Of a stretch of DNA of 64,000 bases, positions 53,087 through 61,178 are shown piece by piece (within the stretch, counting starts at the first letter, position 1; every line of letters begins with the position of its first letter). The notes under the pieces are model-generated. The model searched no databases. It worked only from the letters and a program-made list of their open reading frames with translations, and was not told the origin of the DNA. The stretch spans positions 1-64,000 of the forward strand of contig JAKSTQ010000009.1 of the NCBI GenBank assembly GCA_024402475.1. The letters run 5' to 3'. The DNA comes from Treponema sp. GTDB taxonomy: Bacteria; Spirochaetota; Spirochaetia; Treponematales; Treponemataceae. The position numbers were made by a program, and so were the translations under genes.

Positions 53087-53287
53087 TTAGCCGTAAGGAA
53101 GCATCTGCTTTCTTACTTTAGCTGCGTCTGCTTCGTCCAGGATTCCTGCATGGCGAAGATTTCTCTTTCTTTTTGGTGAACGCTTTGTCAAAATATGGCG
53201 AAGGTTCATTTTCTTGTACTTAACTTTTCCAGTACCTGTTAAAGAAAAACGTTTAGAAGCGCTTTTCTTTGTCTTCATTTTAGACAT
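53087..53287 (-). CDS. rpmI: Large ribosomal subunit protein bL35
   Basis: The 66 residues match bL35: 'KMKTKKSASKRFSLTGTGKVK', then 'HILTKRSPKRKRNLR' with the family's basic pattern. It lies 12 bp after infC and 12 bp before rplT. The length is normal. Confidence 0.98.
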   Translation of the reverse strand: MSKMKTKKSASKRFSLTGTGKVKYKKMNLRHILTKRSPKRKRNLRHAGILDEADAAKVRKQMLPYG

Positions 53288-53298
53288 TTTCTAACCTC

Positions 53299-53820
53299 TT
53301 AGTTTTTGGCTTTTGGTGCAATTGTCATTGACATGAACTTACCTTCCATTGCGGCCGGTTTTTCAACGACATACGCCGAAGTAAGCCTTTTCAAAACTTC
53401 ATTCAGGACGTCAAATCCGAGTTCGGTATGTGCAAGTTCGCGTCCGCGGAAACGGATTGTAACTTTTACCTTATCTCCCTCGTCAAGGAATTCCTGTACA
53501 TGCTTAGCTTTCGTATCAAGATCGCCACTTCCGATTTTTGGCTGCATCCTGATTTCTTTTAATTTTAATACCTTCTGGTTTTTCTTGGAGTCACGGAGTT
53601 TTTTCTCCTGTTCAAACCGGTATTTACCGAAATCGAGTATCTTACAAACCGGTGGATTTGCAGTAGGCGCTACTTCGACCAAGTCAAGCTCAGCTTCCTG
53701 TGCCATTTTAAGAGCTTCCAGAGTAGGAACGATTCCTTTCTGTTCTCCTGCTTCGTCGATAAGTCTTACTTCACGAACACGAATCTGTTCATTAATTCGT
53801 ATACCTTTGGTATCAGCCAA
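53299..53820 (-). CDS. infC: Translation initiation factor IF-3
   Basis: IF-3 binds the 30S subunit, prevents early subunit joining and checks start codons. The 173 residues have both domains: N-terminal '[21 protein letters not shown]' and, after a lysine-rich linker, the C-terminal '[14 protein letters not shown]' motif. The start codon is TTG with a perfect AGGAGG site. infC genes typically use a non-AUG start so that IF-3 limits its own synthesis, and TTG fits that logic. It leads rpmI and rplT. Confidence 0.97.
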   Translation of the reverse strand: MADTKGIRINEQIRVREVRLIDEAGEQKGIVPTLEALKMAQEAELDLVEVAPTANPPVCKILDFGKYRFEQEKKLRDSKKNQKVLKLKEIRMQPKIGSGDLDTKAKHVQEFLDEGDKVKVTIRFRGRELAHTELGFDVLNEVLKRLTSAYVVEKPAAMEGKFMSMTIAPKAKN

Positions 53821-53958
53821 CTGTCCTCCTAGGGTTATTTAAAATACCCACATGTAATATAGCGTATTAAGATATTATATTGAAATTACTTATGAATGTC
53901 TAGTGAGAAAACAATATATAGATAGAATTTATAAATTCACTTAATGCCAAAAAACTGG

Positions 53959-53985
53959 TAAAAAATGGACTGATTCTGCCGATAA
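53959..53985 (+). promoter_or_regulatory. Sigma-28 (FliA) promoter on the start of the LysM/LytM gene
   Basis: TAAA (53959-53962), exactly 15 bp, then GCCGATAA (53978-53985), the consensus spacing and -10 octamer for FliA promoters. The predicted start is near 53992, so the ATG at 53989 would not be transcribed while the one at 53995 would be almost leaderless. Confidence 0.7.
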
Positions 53986-53994
53986 TCAATGGGT

Positions 53995-54891
53995 ATGAAC
54001 AGTTTTATCAAAAAATCCCTGGTAATTGGTACAATTACATTTATTTCTATCATGAATCTCACCGCTGATTCAAGTCATAAAGTGGCAAAAGGCGAAACTT
54101 TATATTCAATCAGTAAAAAATATCAGATTACAGTCAATGAACTTCGTGCTGCCAATAATATTTCTGAAAAGGATGTTATCAAGGTAGGGCAGACACTTAT
54201 TATTCCTTCAGAAAGCCTTGATAATGCTGCGGCTTTGACTGCAAAACCTGTGCCTTCAACATCAACTGCAAAAACAACTGTTTATCAGGTTCAAAAAGGT
54301 GATACTTTTTACAGTATTGCAAGAAAGAATGGAATCAGTGTTGCAGAACTTATGGCCTTGAATTCAATGGGCGAAGGAACACTTCTTAAAGCAGGCCAGA
54401 AACTTAAGGTACCTGCAGGAAATTCATCTTCTGCTTCTCAGTCTCAGAATGCAGTTGCAGACAATTCAAAAAATAATACTTCACTTGATATAAAAGAAGC
54501 GGATCCCCGTAAGTACACAGAAAAAGCTACAAGCTCAAGTATTGTATGGCCTGTAAAAAGTCCTAAGATTTCTTACATCAAGGGAAAAGTTTCGGGCGTA
54601 CAGATCAGTGCTGCAAAGAATGAAAACGTCGTAAATATCCGCAGCGGAACCGTTATGTATACAGGTTTTTACCGTGGATTCGGGCAGGTAGTTTTTGTTC
54701 AGTCAAAAGCAGGGCTTATCTACGCCTATACAGGTTTGAGTTCAATCAGGGTTAAGAAGGGCGCGTATGTTGTTTATGGAGATGTTCTTGGTAAAGCAGG
54801 AATTGATTCAATTACAGGCAATTACGGAATTATGCTTATGGTAATTCAGGATGGCGTTTATATCGATCCTGCAAAAGCACCGCGCGGTTAA
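53995..54891 (+). CDS. Secreted LysM protein with degenerate LytM/M23 domain
   Basis: This is probably a periplasmic peptidoglycan-binding factor of the NlpD/EnvC type. From the ATG at 53995 it has 298 residues: signal peptide (about 1-24), LysM 1 (about 28-72, 'HKVAKGETLYSISKKYQIT'), LysM 2 (about 96-142, 'YQVQKGDTFYSIARKNGIS'), a Ser/Asn linker and a C-terminal LytM-like beta domain (about 180-298). The metal-binding HxxxD and HxH of active M23 peptidases are missing (the last reads 'GIMLMVIQ'), so it should regulate amidases rather than cut. A FliA promoter suggests a link to flagella or cell separation. Confidence 0.85.
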   Translation: MNSFIKKSLVIGTITFISIMNLTADSSHKVAKGETLYSISKKYQITVNELRAANNISEKDVIKVGQTLIIPSESLDNAAALTAKPVPSTSTAKTTVYQVQKGDTFYSIARKNGISVAELMALNSMGEGTLLKAGQKLKVPAGNSSSASQSQNAVADNSKNNTSLDIKEADPRKYTEKATSSSIVWPVKSPKISYIKGKVSGVQISAAKNENVVNIRSGTVMYTGFYRGFGQVVFVQSKAGLIYAYTGLSSIRVKKGAYVVYGDVLGKAGIDSITGNYGIMLMVIQDGVYIDPAKAPRG

Positions 54892-54897
54892 ACAAGA

Positions 54898-55476
54898 TTA
54901 TTTTTTCTGAATTGATTTTGTATCTTCTATAACGCGATTGAACAGTTCCATGCAGACTCTTGCATCATCGTAGGCTCTGTGAGCATCGGTAACTTCGATA
55001 TTCATCAGCCGGGCCATAAGCTGCAGGTTGTATTTTCCTAAAAGAGGATAAGCCCAGCGAACAAGATTCAATGTATCAAGAAAACTGTTTTTCAGTTCAG
55101 TTTTATTGTTTCTGACGCATTCTTCGTTAATAAAGTTCACGTCAAAGTTTGCGTTATGTGCAATAAGAACTGTGTCTTTAGTAAATTCAAGAAATGAATC
55201 AAGAACCTCATCAATCTTTGGAGCATCTTTAACCATGTCGTCAGTAATGTTGTTGATTGCAGATGCACTTTCTGGAATTGGTTTTTGAGGATTTATAAGT
55301 GTTGAGAATTTATCAATGATTCCGGTTTTGTCAAATTTTACAGCCCCGATTTCGATAACAAAAGAATTAGACACTGTCAGTCCTGTTGTTTCTGTATCAA
55401 AGGCTGTAAAAACTGTCCCGTCATTTAACATGCGGGACAGCTGACGATAACTGGTCAGAATTTTATTTTGCGGCAT
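54898..55476 (-). CDS. DEDDh 3'-5' exonuclease (DNA polymerase III epsilon-like)
   Basis: The 192 residues show the full DEDDh set: 'FTAFDTETTGL' (Asp and Glu), 'LIAHNANFDVNFI' (Asp) and 'DAHRAYDDARVC' (His and Asp). It resembles the PolC/DnaQ exonuclease domain as a stand-alone protein, so it is either a proofreading subunit or a DNA/RNA trimming nuclease; the sequence cannot separate these. Its start overlaps the end of the upstream phosphohexomutase gene by 14 bp, and it ends 6 bp from the convergent LysM gene. Confidence 0.85.
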   Translation of the reverse strand: MPQNKILTSYRQLSRMLNDGTVFTAFDTETTGLTVSNSFVIEIGAVKFDKTGIIDKFSTLINPQKPIPESASAINNITDDMVKDAPKIDEVLDSFLEFTKDTVLIAHNANFDVNFINEECVRNNKTELKNSFLDTLNLVRWAYPLLGKYNLQLMARLMNIEVTDAHRAYDDARVCMELFNRVIEDTKSIQKK

Positions 55477-57244
55477 CGAGAATTGCGCCTATTTCCTTAG
55501 AAATTGCGTCGCAGAGTTTTCCTGCTTCTACTTTTGCCTTTGCAAGTTCTTCGTCTTTTCCGCCTTTAACAGGTGTACAAGAGTTGATGTAGAACTTGAT
55601 TTTTGGTTCTGTTCCAGATGGACGAGCACTTACGATTGTTCCGCCGTCAAGGAAGAACTGGAGTACGTTGCTCTTAGGGAACTTAAGCTTCTTTTTCTTA
55701 GAAGCGTTTGCCGGATCAAATTCAACCTGTTCACCGATATCACGGATTTTAAGAACTTTCTTTCCACCGAGAGTTTTAAGACCTTCTGTGCGGAGTTTTG
55801 TCATGATGCCGCCCATGATTGCAGGTCCCTTAACGCCAGGGAAGTACTTGCTGATTGAACGGTCTTCGAAGTAACCGTATTTTTTGTACATGTCATCAAG
55901 GTGCTGGAGCAAAGAAACGCCCTGACTTCTCCAGTAGAGAGTCATTTCTGCACACATTGCAGCGGCACTTACACCGTCTTTGTCCATAACTGATTTTTCG
56001 ATTTTGTAACCGTAGCTTTCTTCAAGACCGAATACGTAGTTCTGGCTCTTGTCTTTTTCGAATGCAGCTTCGATTGCAGCAATCCATTTAAATCCTGTAA
56101 GACATTCAATGAGTTTAACCTTGTATTTTTTACAGATTGCATCAACGAATGGAGAAGTAACGATAGAACGGATACAAGCTGGATTTTCAGGCATCTTGTT
56201 CTTTTCTGTGCGGCAAAGGAGAACGTATTCACAAAGGAGGGCACCCATCTGGTTTCCTGATACGAGTACGTAGTTTCCGTTTTCGTCAGGGAATGCTGTA
56301 CCAAAGCGGTCTGCATCAGGGTCAGTTGCCATTACAACATCTGCCTTTTCCTTTTTAGCAAGTTCTACAGCCATCTTAAGTGCTGGAGCTTCTTCTGGAT
56401 TTGGTTTTTCTACAGTTGGGAAAGCACCGTCTGGTTTTTTCTGCTGTGGAACAGTGATAACTTTAAGTCCAAGGTCACCAAGTACTTTTTCTACATGGAG
56501 AGCACCTGTTCCGTGGAGTGGGGTGTATACAACTTTAACGTTCTTTGCTTCTTTTTTGATAAGAGCAGGACGGAAGAGTTCTTTCTTGATCATTGCCCAG
56601 TATGGTTCGTCGATTTCTTTGTCGATCATTACCAATTTACCGGCTTTGATTGCAGCTGCTTTTGAGATTGTCTTAACATCTGTTACTGCGTTTACTTCTT
56701 CGATGATTCCCTTGTCGTGTGGTTCAATAACCTGAGCACCGTCATCCCAGTAAGCTTTGTAACCGTTGTACTGTGGAGGGTTGTGAGAAGCTGTTACTAC
56801 AACACCTGTCTGAGCCTTGAGCTTTCTGATAGCGAAAGAAAGTTCTGGAGTAGGACGAAGTGATTTAAAGAGGTAAGCTGTAATTCCGTTTGCAGCAAAG
56901 ATACGTGCTGTAGCTTCTGCAAATTTGTCTGAGTTTTTGCGGCTGTCATAAGCAACAACTGCCTTGAGCTGGCCTTTTTTTGCTTTTGCAGGGAATGCTT
57001 TGATTACGTAGTTTGCAAGACCCTGAGTAGCTTTGTTGATTTCAAGTGTGTTCATGCGGTTTGTACCGCCGCCCATTACACCACGAAGTCCACCTGTACC
57101 AAATTCAAGTGTCTGGTAAAAACGGTCTTCAAGTTCTGCCCAGTCTTTCTTTGCAACGAGGTCTTCTACTTCTTTGCGGAAATCTGCATCCTTTTCTTCA
57201 GCAATGTAAGCTTTTGCTCTTTCAAGAATTTCATTCTGTTCCAT
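55463..57244 (-). CDS. Phosphoglucomutase/phosphomannomutase (alpha-D-phosphohexomutase)
   Basis: This enzyme interconverts hexose 1- and 6-phosphates. The 593 residues are of the long PgcA-like branch: 'FGTGGLRGVMGGGTNRMN' at the substrate entrance, the phosphoserine loop 'VVTASHNPPQYNGYK' (about residue 135), the metal loop 'ATDPDADRFG' (about 298) and the sugar loop 'GLEESYGY' (about 398). The phosphate loop is 'SARPSGTEPKIKFY' near 550. A GGAG site precedes the ATG. A second, divergent paralogue lies just upstream on the same strand. Confidence 0.93.
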   Translation of the reverse strand: MEQNEILERAKAYIAEEKDADFRKEVEDLVAKKDWAELEDRFYQTLEFGTGGLRGVMGGGTNRMNTLEINKATQGLANYVIKAFPAKAKKGQLKAVVAYDSRKNSDKFAEATARIFAANGITAYLFKSLRPTPELSFAIRKLKAQTGVVVTASHNPPQYNGYKAYWDDGAQVIEPHDKGIIEEVNAVTDVKTISKAAAIKAGKLVMIDKEIDEPYWAMIKKELFRPALIKKEAKNVKVVYTPLHGTGALHVEKVLGDLGLKVITVPQQKKPDGAFPTVEKPNPEEAPALKMAVELAKKEKADVVMATDPDADRFGTAFPDENGNYVLVSGNQMGALLCEYVLLCRTEKNKMPENPACIRSIVTSPFVDAICKKYKVKLIECLTGFKWIAAIEAAFEKDKSQNYVFGLEESYGYKIEKSVMDKDGVSAAAMCAEMTLYWRSQGVSLLQHLDDMYKKYGYFEDRSISKYFPGVKGPAIMGGIMTKLRTEGLKTLGGKKVLKIRDIGEQVEFDPANASKKKKLKFPKSNVLQFFLDGGTIVSARPSGTEPKIKFYINSCTPVKGGKDEELAKAKVEAGKLCDAISKEIGAILDAAK

Positions 57245-57276
57245 ATTACATGGCTCCTTTTGTATGTTGTGTATAT

Positions 57277-59091
57277 CTATTGTACTAAACTATCTGCTTC
57301 AAGCAGTAATTTTGTCTCCCAGTCCAGAAGATCTTTTTCTTTCTGTGTGTCAGATCCCTTAACATCACACATGATTCTGAATACAGGTTCGGTTCCGCTT
57401 CCGCGCATCCAGATAAAACTGTCTGGTGTCTGAGAATCTGTATAGAATCTGATTTTAAGTCCGCCTTTACCGCTTACACTGTAATCTGATGCGCCCACAA
57501 CTTCTTTAGTTCCATTGGTAAGGACAACATCATATTTTGTAAGCTTATATTTAACTTTAAGGCCAAGACTGTCTGATTCCCATGAGCGCTCAAAGCATGA
57601 CTGAAATCTTGCTTTAAGTTTTGAGTGATCAGTTGATTTTATTTTAAGAAGTGCACGTGGTTCTGAAACGCCTGTTGTTGTATAAACAGGAAGAGTATTC
57701 ATTACATCGCACAGATCAAAGTCTTCTTTGTATTCGATATTGCAAAGGTCACACCAGATGTGATAGAGACCTTTTTTTGTTTTTCCGTTAACTGTACTGT
57801 CTTTGATTACCAGAAGCTTAACAAATGCAAAGATTGTATTAAGCGGATCGCGGACGCTTGCAGGATAAGTGATTGTTCCGCCGTTGGAACCTTCTCCAAG
57901 GATTCTCACATTATAGCCTTGAGCGCGGGTTTCTCTTGCGGCATTAACTACGTTTGCTTCTCCAACTTCTGCACGTTTTACAAGAGCAGCGAACTTTCCT
58001 GCAATTTCTTCGATGCGCATTGAAGTAGGACAGTTAACTGCTACTGCCGGTTTATAGTCGCTGTTACCTTCGTTGATCCAGGCATTGTATGCCAGTTCAG
58101 AAAGTACGGATAATGAGAAAACTTCCTGGGCTTTGAGAATCTGTGCCCTGGAATTATTTTTGTCCCAGTAAACAATGTTGCCGCGGTCGCCGTCGCAGTC
58201 AGGCATGTATCCCAGTAACGCATCGCGTTTTCCTTCTTTCTGGAGTTCTTCCATTTTTGCGGCAACGTGAACGAGGTTTTCAGGTTCAGGAATTATTTCG
58301 TGAACAATCTGTCCCGGTATATTGTTGAATGGATAAAAGTTAAGATTGCATTCTTTGTAGAACGGTGCATCAATACTTAAAGAGCGGGCACTTCCGTTCA
58401 TGTCGCAGACAATTCCGATTGAGTCTGGTTTGATGAATGACTTTAAGGTATCAAAAAATTGTTTCTGTTTTGGAAGGGCAGCAAGTGCAGAAATTACGCT
58501 TTTAGAAAAATCTGTATATGCTGCAAGAGATTCTTTTTTGACTTCGATACTGTCATCAATTATTTTTGCAGAAATTGCTTTGTTGTCCCAGTTGTTGAAA
58601 ACAGCAAGTGAGCGTGAATCTGCATCAGGCTGGCTGCAAAGGTTTTCAAATTCTTTTACTAAAAGTGCATTTTCCTGACCGTTAAGAACACCGCCGTCAT
58701 TGAGACCGAATTTAATTCCGTTGTGACCTATAGGGTTATGACTTGCAGAAATATAAATGAATCCGTCAGCAGATTTTGCAAACGCCATGATTTCTGGAGC
58801 TGCAACAACTCCTGTATAACGGACAGTGATTTTTTTTGAAGCAAGAGCGCGGATAACAGCGGTTGCAATTGCTGGGCCTGTAGGGCGAGTATCAATACCA
58901 CAAATTACGATGGGATTTGATTTAGATGTTTTTGCCTTGATATAATCGGCAAATACTTCTGCGGCGAAAACAGCAAGGCTGCAGTTTGTGTCTCCGATTT
59001 CAGAGGTAGAATCCTGTTCTTTCCCTGAAACCGCAAATACCTTTCTCCAGCCTGAAGCAGAAAGAATCATATTGTGATTAACTGTACTCAT
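57277..59091 (-). CDS. Second alpha-D-phosphohexomutase paralogue, divergent
   Basis: This is also a phosphohexomutase-type protein, 604 residues. It shows 'FIYISASHNPIGHNGIKFG' (phosphoserine loop, split across the strand), 'YMPDCDGDRGNIVYW' (metal loop; three Asp present), 'LGEGSNGGTITYP' in the sugar loop where typical enzymes have a GEESG-type motif, and 'RGSGTEPVFRIM' at the phosphate loop. The altered sugar loop suggests a different substrate, such as an N-acetylhexosamine or bisphosphate sugar. It is 32 bp upstream of the other mutase. A -10 box lies 7 bp before its ATG. Confidence 0.85.
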   Translation of the reverse strand: MSTVNHNMILSASGWRKVFAVSGKEQDSTSEIGDTNCSLAVFAAEVFADYIKAKTSKSNPIVICGIDTRPTGPAIATAVIRALASKKITVRYTGVVAAPEIMAFAKSADGFIYISASHNPIGHNGIKFGLNDGGVLNGQENALLVKEFENLCSQPDADSRSLAVFNNWDNKAISAKIIDDSIEVKKESLAAYTDFSKSVISALAALPKQKQFFDTLKSFIKPDSIGIVCDMNGSARSLSIDAPFYKECNLNFYPFNNIPGQIVHEIIPEPENLVHVAAKMEELQKEGKRDALLGYMPDCDGDRGNIVYWDKNNSRAQILKAQEVFSLSVLSELAYNAWINEGNSDYKPAVAVNCPTSMRIEEIAGKFAALVKRAEVGEANVVNAARETRAQGYNVRILGEGSNGGTITYPASVRDPLNTIFAFVKLLVIKDSTVNGKTKKGLYHIWCDLCNIEYKEDFDLCDVMNTLPVYTTTGVSEPRALLKIKSTDHSKLKARFQSCFERSWESDSLGLKVKYKLTKYDVVLTNGTKEVVGASDYSVSGKGGLKIRFYTDSQTPDSFIWMRGSGTEPVFRIMCDVKGSDTQKEKDLLDWETKLLLEADSLVQ

Positions 59092-59098
59092 AAATTAA

Positions 59099-59128
59099 AT
59101 AATATCATATTTTTTCACAATAATTCAA
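59099..59128 (-). promoter_or_regulatory. Promoter of the divergent phosphohexomutase
   Basis: TTGAAT (59123-59128), 18-bp spacer, TATTAT (59099-59104) on the minus strand, 7 bp from the ATG; predicted leaderless. Confidence 0.5.
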
Positions 59129-59152
59129 CTGTATCAGGCTGAACATTGGTGA

Positions 59153-60145
59153 TTAGAAATTGTGAGTATATCTGAACGCAAGGCGTTTAAAATACCATTC
59201 ACGGCCAACAGCATTAAGGTTAGGTTCTTTGTTAGCTTCGTCAGCAGCACGGCCTGTTTCAAAAGAACGGCGGCTTGAAATGTTAAAAAGAATCTGAAGA
59301 ATATCATTCTTTGTAAAGTCAAGCTGAATGAATGGTGAAAGTCCGATTTCCTTGAAGTCACCCATGAATCTTGGGTTGTAGTAATCAGATGCATTGTAGT
59401 GACCTTCTGATTCAAACATTAAGCCAACGCGTTTTAATACCATTGGCATTTCGTATGCAAGGATACCGCACATATATTCCTGCCATCCGTTTGCTTTGTT
59501 TCCGGAAGCCTGCCACTTCCATACAGAACCGTCAGCAGCACCGGTGTACATAGAATAATATGTCTGATAGGTGAACTGCATGAGAATGTGTGTCCAGTCT
59601 CCCGGCCAGATTGCGCCGGTATCAAACTGGAAAGTAGCCTGAGCCCATGCTTTTACAAACCAGTCCTTGAAAAAAGTTGTATCAACATAAGTTTGAGCTG
59701 CAGGATCATAAAATCCTGTTCCCTGGATGAAAGTTCCAAGACTCCAGCCTGTTCCTGCCTGTGCACCAGCATTAAATACCAGGAATGGAACAGGTGACCA
59801 TGAAAGAGTGAAACCAGGCATGATAGAAACTGGTGTAAGTTCGATCTGAGGATCTAACTGAAGGTTTGCACCGCTTACAAGCCAGTGAGTTCCCAGTGGA
59901 GTTGGAATTGTATATACAGCATGTGCTGTGATGCGTCCTTCTATACCGTCATAAGGCCCGGTAATTGGTGAAAACATGGAAGGGTCATGTGCTGGATTTG
60001 CTTTGTTCTCTGCGTACGGATAATATGCAAAATCTGTTACCAGAGAGAAGTTAAATGGACTTGTGTTTTTATCCTCGTCTGCGAATGCTGCAGCTGCAGC
60101 AAAAACTGAAAGTGCCAGTAGTAGTGAAAGTTTATTCCTTTTCAT
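59153..60145 (-). CDS. Predicted outer-membrane beta-barrel-like protein
   Basis: I do not recognise a named family. From the ATG at 60145 (GGAG site upstream) the product has 330 residues: a cleavable signal peptide (about 1-22, 'LSVFAAAAAFA') and then alternating aromatic/polar beta-strand stretches. It ends in Phe ('LAFRYTHNF'), the usual terminal residue of barrel proteins inserted by BamA. It resembles the treponemal surface proteins that form porin-like barrels. Its promoter carries an operator nearly the same as that of the alpha-galactosidase operon, so it may be the outer-membrane channel for that sugar. Confidence 0.7.
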   Translation of the reverse strand: MKRNKLSLLLALSVFAAAAAFADEDKNTSPFNFSLVTDFAYYPYAENKANPAHDPSMFSPITGPYDGIEGRITAHAVYTIPTPLGTHWLVSGANLQLDPQIELTPVSIMPGFTLSWSPVPFLVFNAGAQAGTGWSLGTFIQGTGFYDPAAQTYVDTTFFKDWFVKAWAQATFQFDTGAIWPGDWTHILMQFTYQTYYSMYTGAADGSVWKWQASGNKANGWQEYMCGILAYEMPMVLKRVGLMFESEGHYNASDYYNPRFMGDFKEIGLSPFIQLDFTKNDILQILFNISSRRSFETGRAADEANKEPNLNAVGREWYFKRLAFRYTHNF

Positions 60146-60201
60146 TCTTTGCTCCTTTTGAATTAATACTTCCTGATATAATTTGTGATAGTATAAAACT
60201 T

Positions 60202-60226
60202 TTATTGATAGTTTTACTATCAATAA
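60202..60226. promoter_or_regulatory. Palindromic operator of the barrel protein gene
   Basis: A perfect 25-bp dyad with 11-bp arms around 3 bases (core ATTGATAGT-TTT-ACTATCAAT). It shares TGATAGT-N3-ACTATCA and the position against the -10 box with the operator at 18615-18647. An extra half-site GTGATAGT is at 60185-60192. Confidence 0.75.
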
Positions 60227-60253
60227 TTATAATCTATATATCGCAGAATGCAA
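60226..60253 (-). promoter_or_regulatory. Sigma-70 promoter of the barrel protein gene
   Basis: TTGCAT (60248-60253), 16-bp spacer and TATAAT (60226-60231) on the minus strand, directly abutting the operator. Confidence 0.7.
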
Positions 60254-60281
60254 GTAAAAAATTCGTAAAATTCGCTTGAAA

Positions 60282-61166
60282 TCAGTAGGAATTTACAGAA
60301 AAACGGACAATTTTTTCTTTGCCAAGAAAGTCTGTTGCAATTACAGAGATTGTGTTTTTGCCGTGAGGAAGGAATACGTTACCCATGCGCATGAATTCTT
60401 CATCAGGATAGATTTCCTTTTCGTTGTAATATTTGTTTTCACGGCCGTTCTTTACTGCACACAGTCTTCCTTCATTCTGGCGGATGGCATCATATACAAT
60501 GAGTTCTGATTCTGAACCGTTTACATAAACTGCTGTTTTGTAAGGAACTGCAACATCCTGTCTTTTTTTGTAAAGTGTATAGGCACCTGCTGGAATGTTT
60601 GTAAGGTTTGCAATTTCGTAGCGCTTGCCAAGCTTGTTTTCGAGTACGATTGAAGAAAGTGAAAGTTCTGGCTGGTTTGTACTGCGAGGCATGAGGATAA
60701 GCGGGTTGATGAATGCTTTTTTTTCTGCATCGATAACCTGGAATTCAAGGTAACTGGTAGAATCCTGCCAGCCTGAGTTTCCGGTTGTAGCTATCTGTGT
60801 ACCAGATGGAATGCGTGGTGTTGACTGAAAGCTTTTATTAAGTGTGTCAGCATCAAGGTTTGCATAAACTGTAGAAAAAGCACCTTCGTGGCTTATGATG
60901 ACAGCATTTCCAAGGGTTGATTCAAACCAGTCACCGTCTTCCGGAGCTTCGCTTATTGTAATTGTAACGCGTCCTTCTTCACATGAAACTGCTGTTCCTG
61001 ACTCAGAAAAAACAATTGAAGTGCTGACTGTACCTGATCTTTTCTGACCGAAATATGTATGAATTTTTGATGTAGAAGCATCCTGCAATGGCCATTCAAA
61101 GGCAAAAACAGTAACTGTAAGGGTTAAAATTGCAAGTGTAATAAGGATTTTTCTGCAGTTTTTCAT
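60282..61166 (-). CDS. Secreted protein with degenerate M23 (LytM-like) domain
   Basis: The 294 residues have a signal peptide (about 1-23) and an M23-like region (about 25-165) with 'LGNAVIISHEGAFSTVYANLD' split over strands, 'SGTQIATTGNSGW' and 'LEFQVIDAEKKAFINPLILM'. The HxH of active enzymes is replaced ('YLEFQ'), so it should be catalytically inactive. The C-terminal 130 residues form an unknown beta domain. It is 12 bp after the propeller-like protein and shares its transcript. A structural or amidase-activating role is inferred. Confidence 0.7.
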   Translation of the reverse strand: MKNCRKILITLAILTLTVTVFAFEWPLQDASTSKIHTYFGQKRSGTVSTSIVFSESGTAVSCEEGRVTITISEAPEDGDWFESTLGNAVIISHEGAFSTVYANLDADTLNKSFQSTPRIPSGTQIATTGNSGWQDSTSYLEFQVIDAEKKAFINPLILMPRSTNQPELSLSSIVLENKLGKRYEIANLTNIPAGAYTLYKKRQDVAVPYKTAVYVNGSESELIVYDAIRQNEGRLCAVKNGRENKYYNEKEIYPDEEFMRMGNVFLPHGKNTISVIATDFLGKEKIVRFSVNSY

Positions 61167-61178
61167 ATTTATTCCCCT

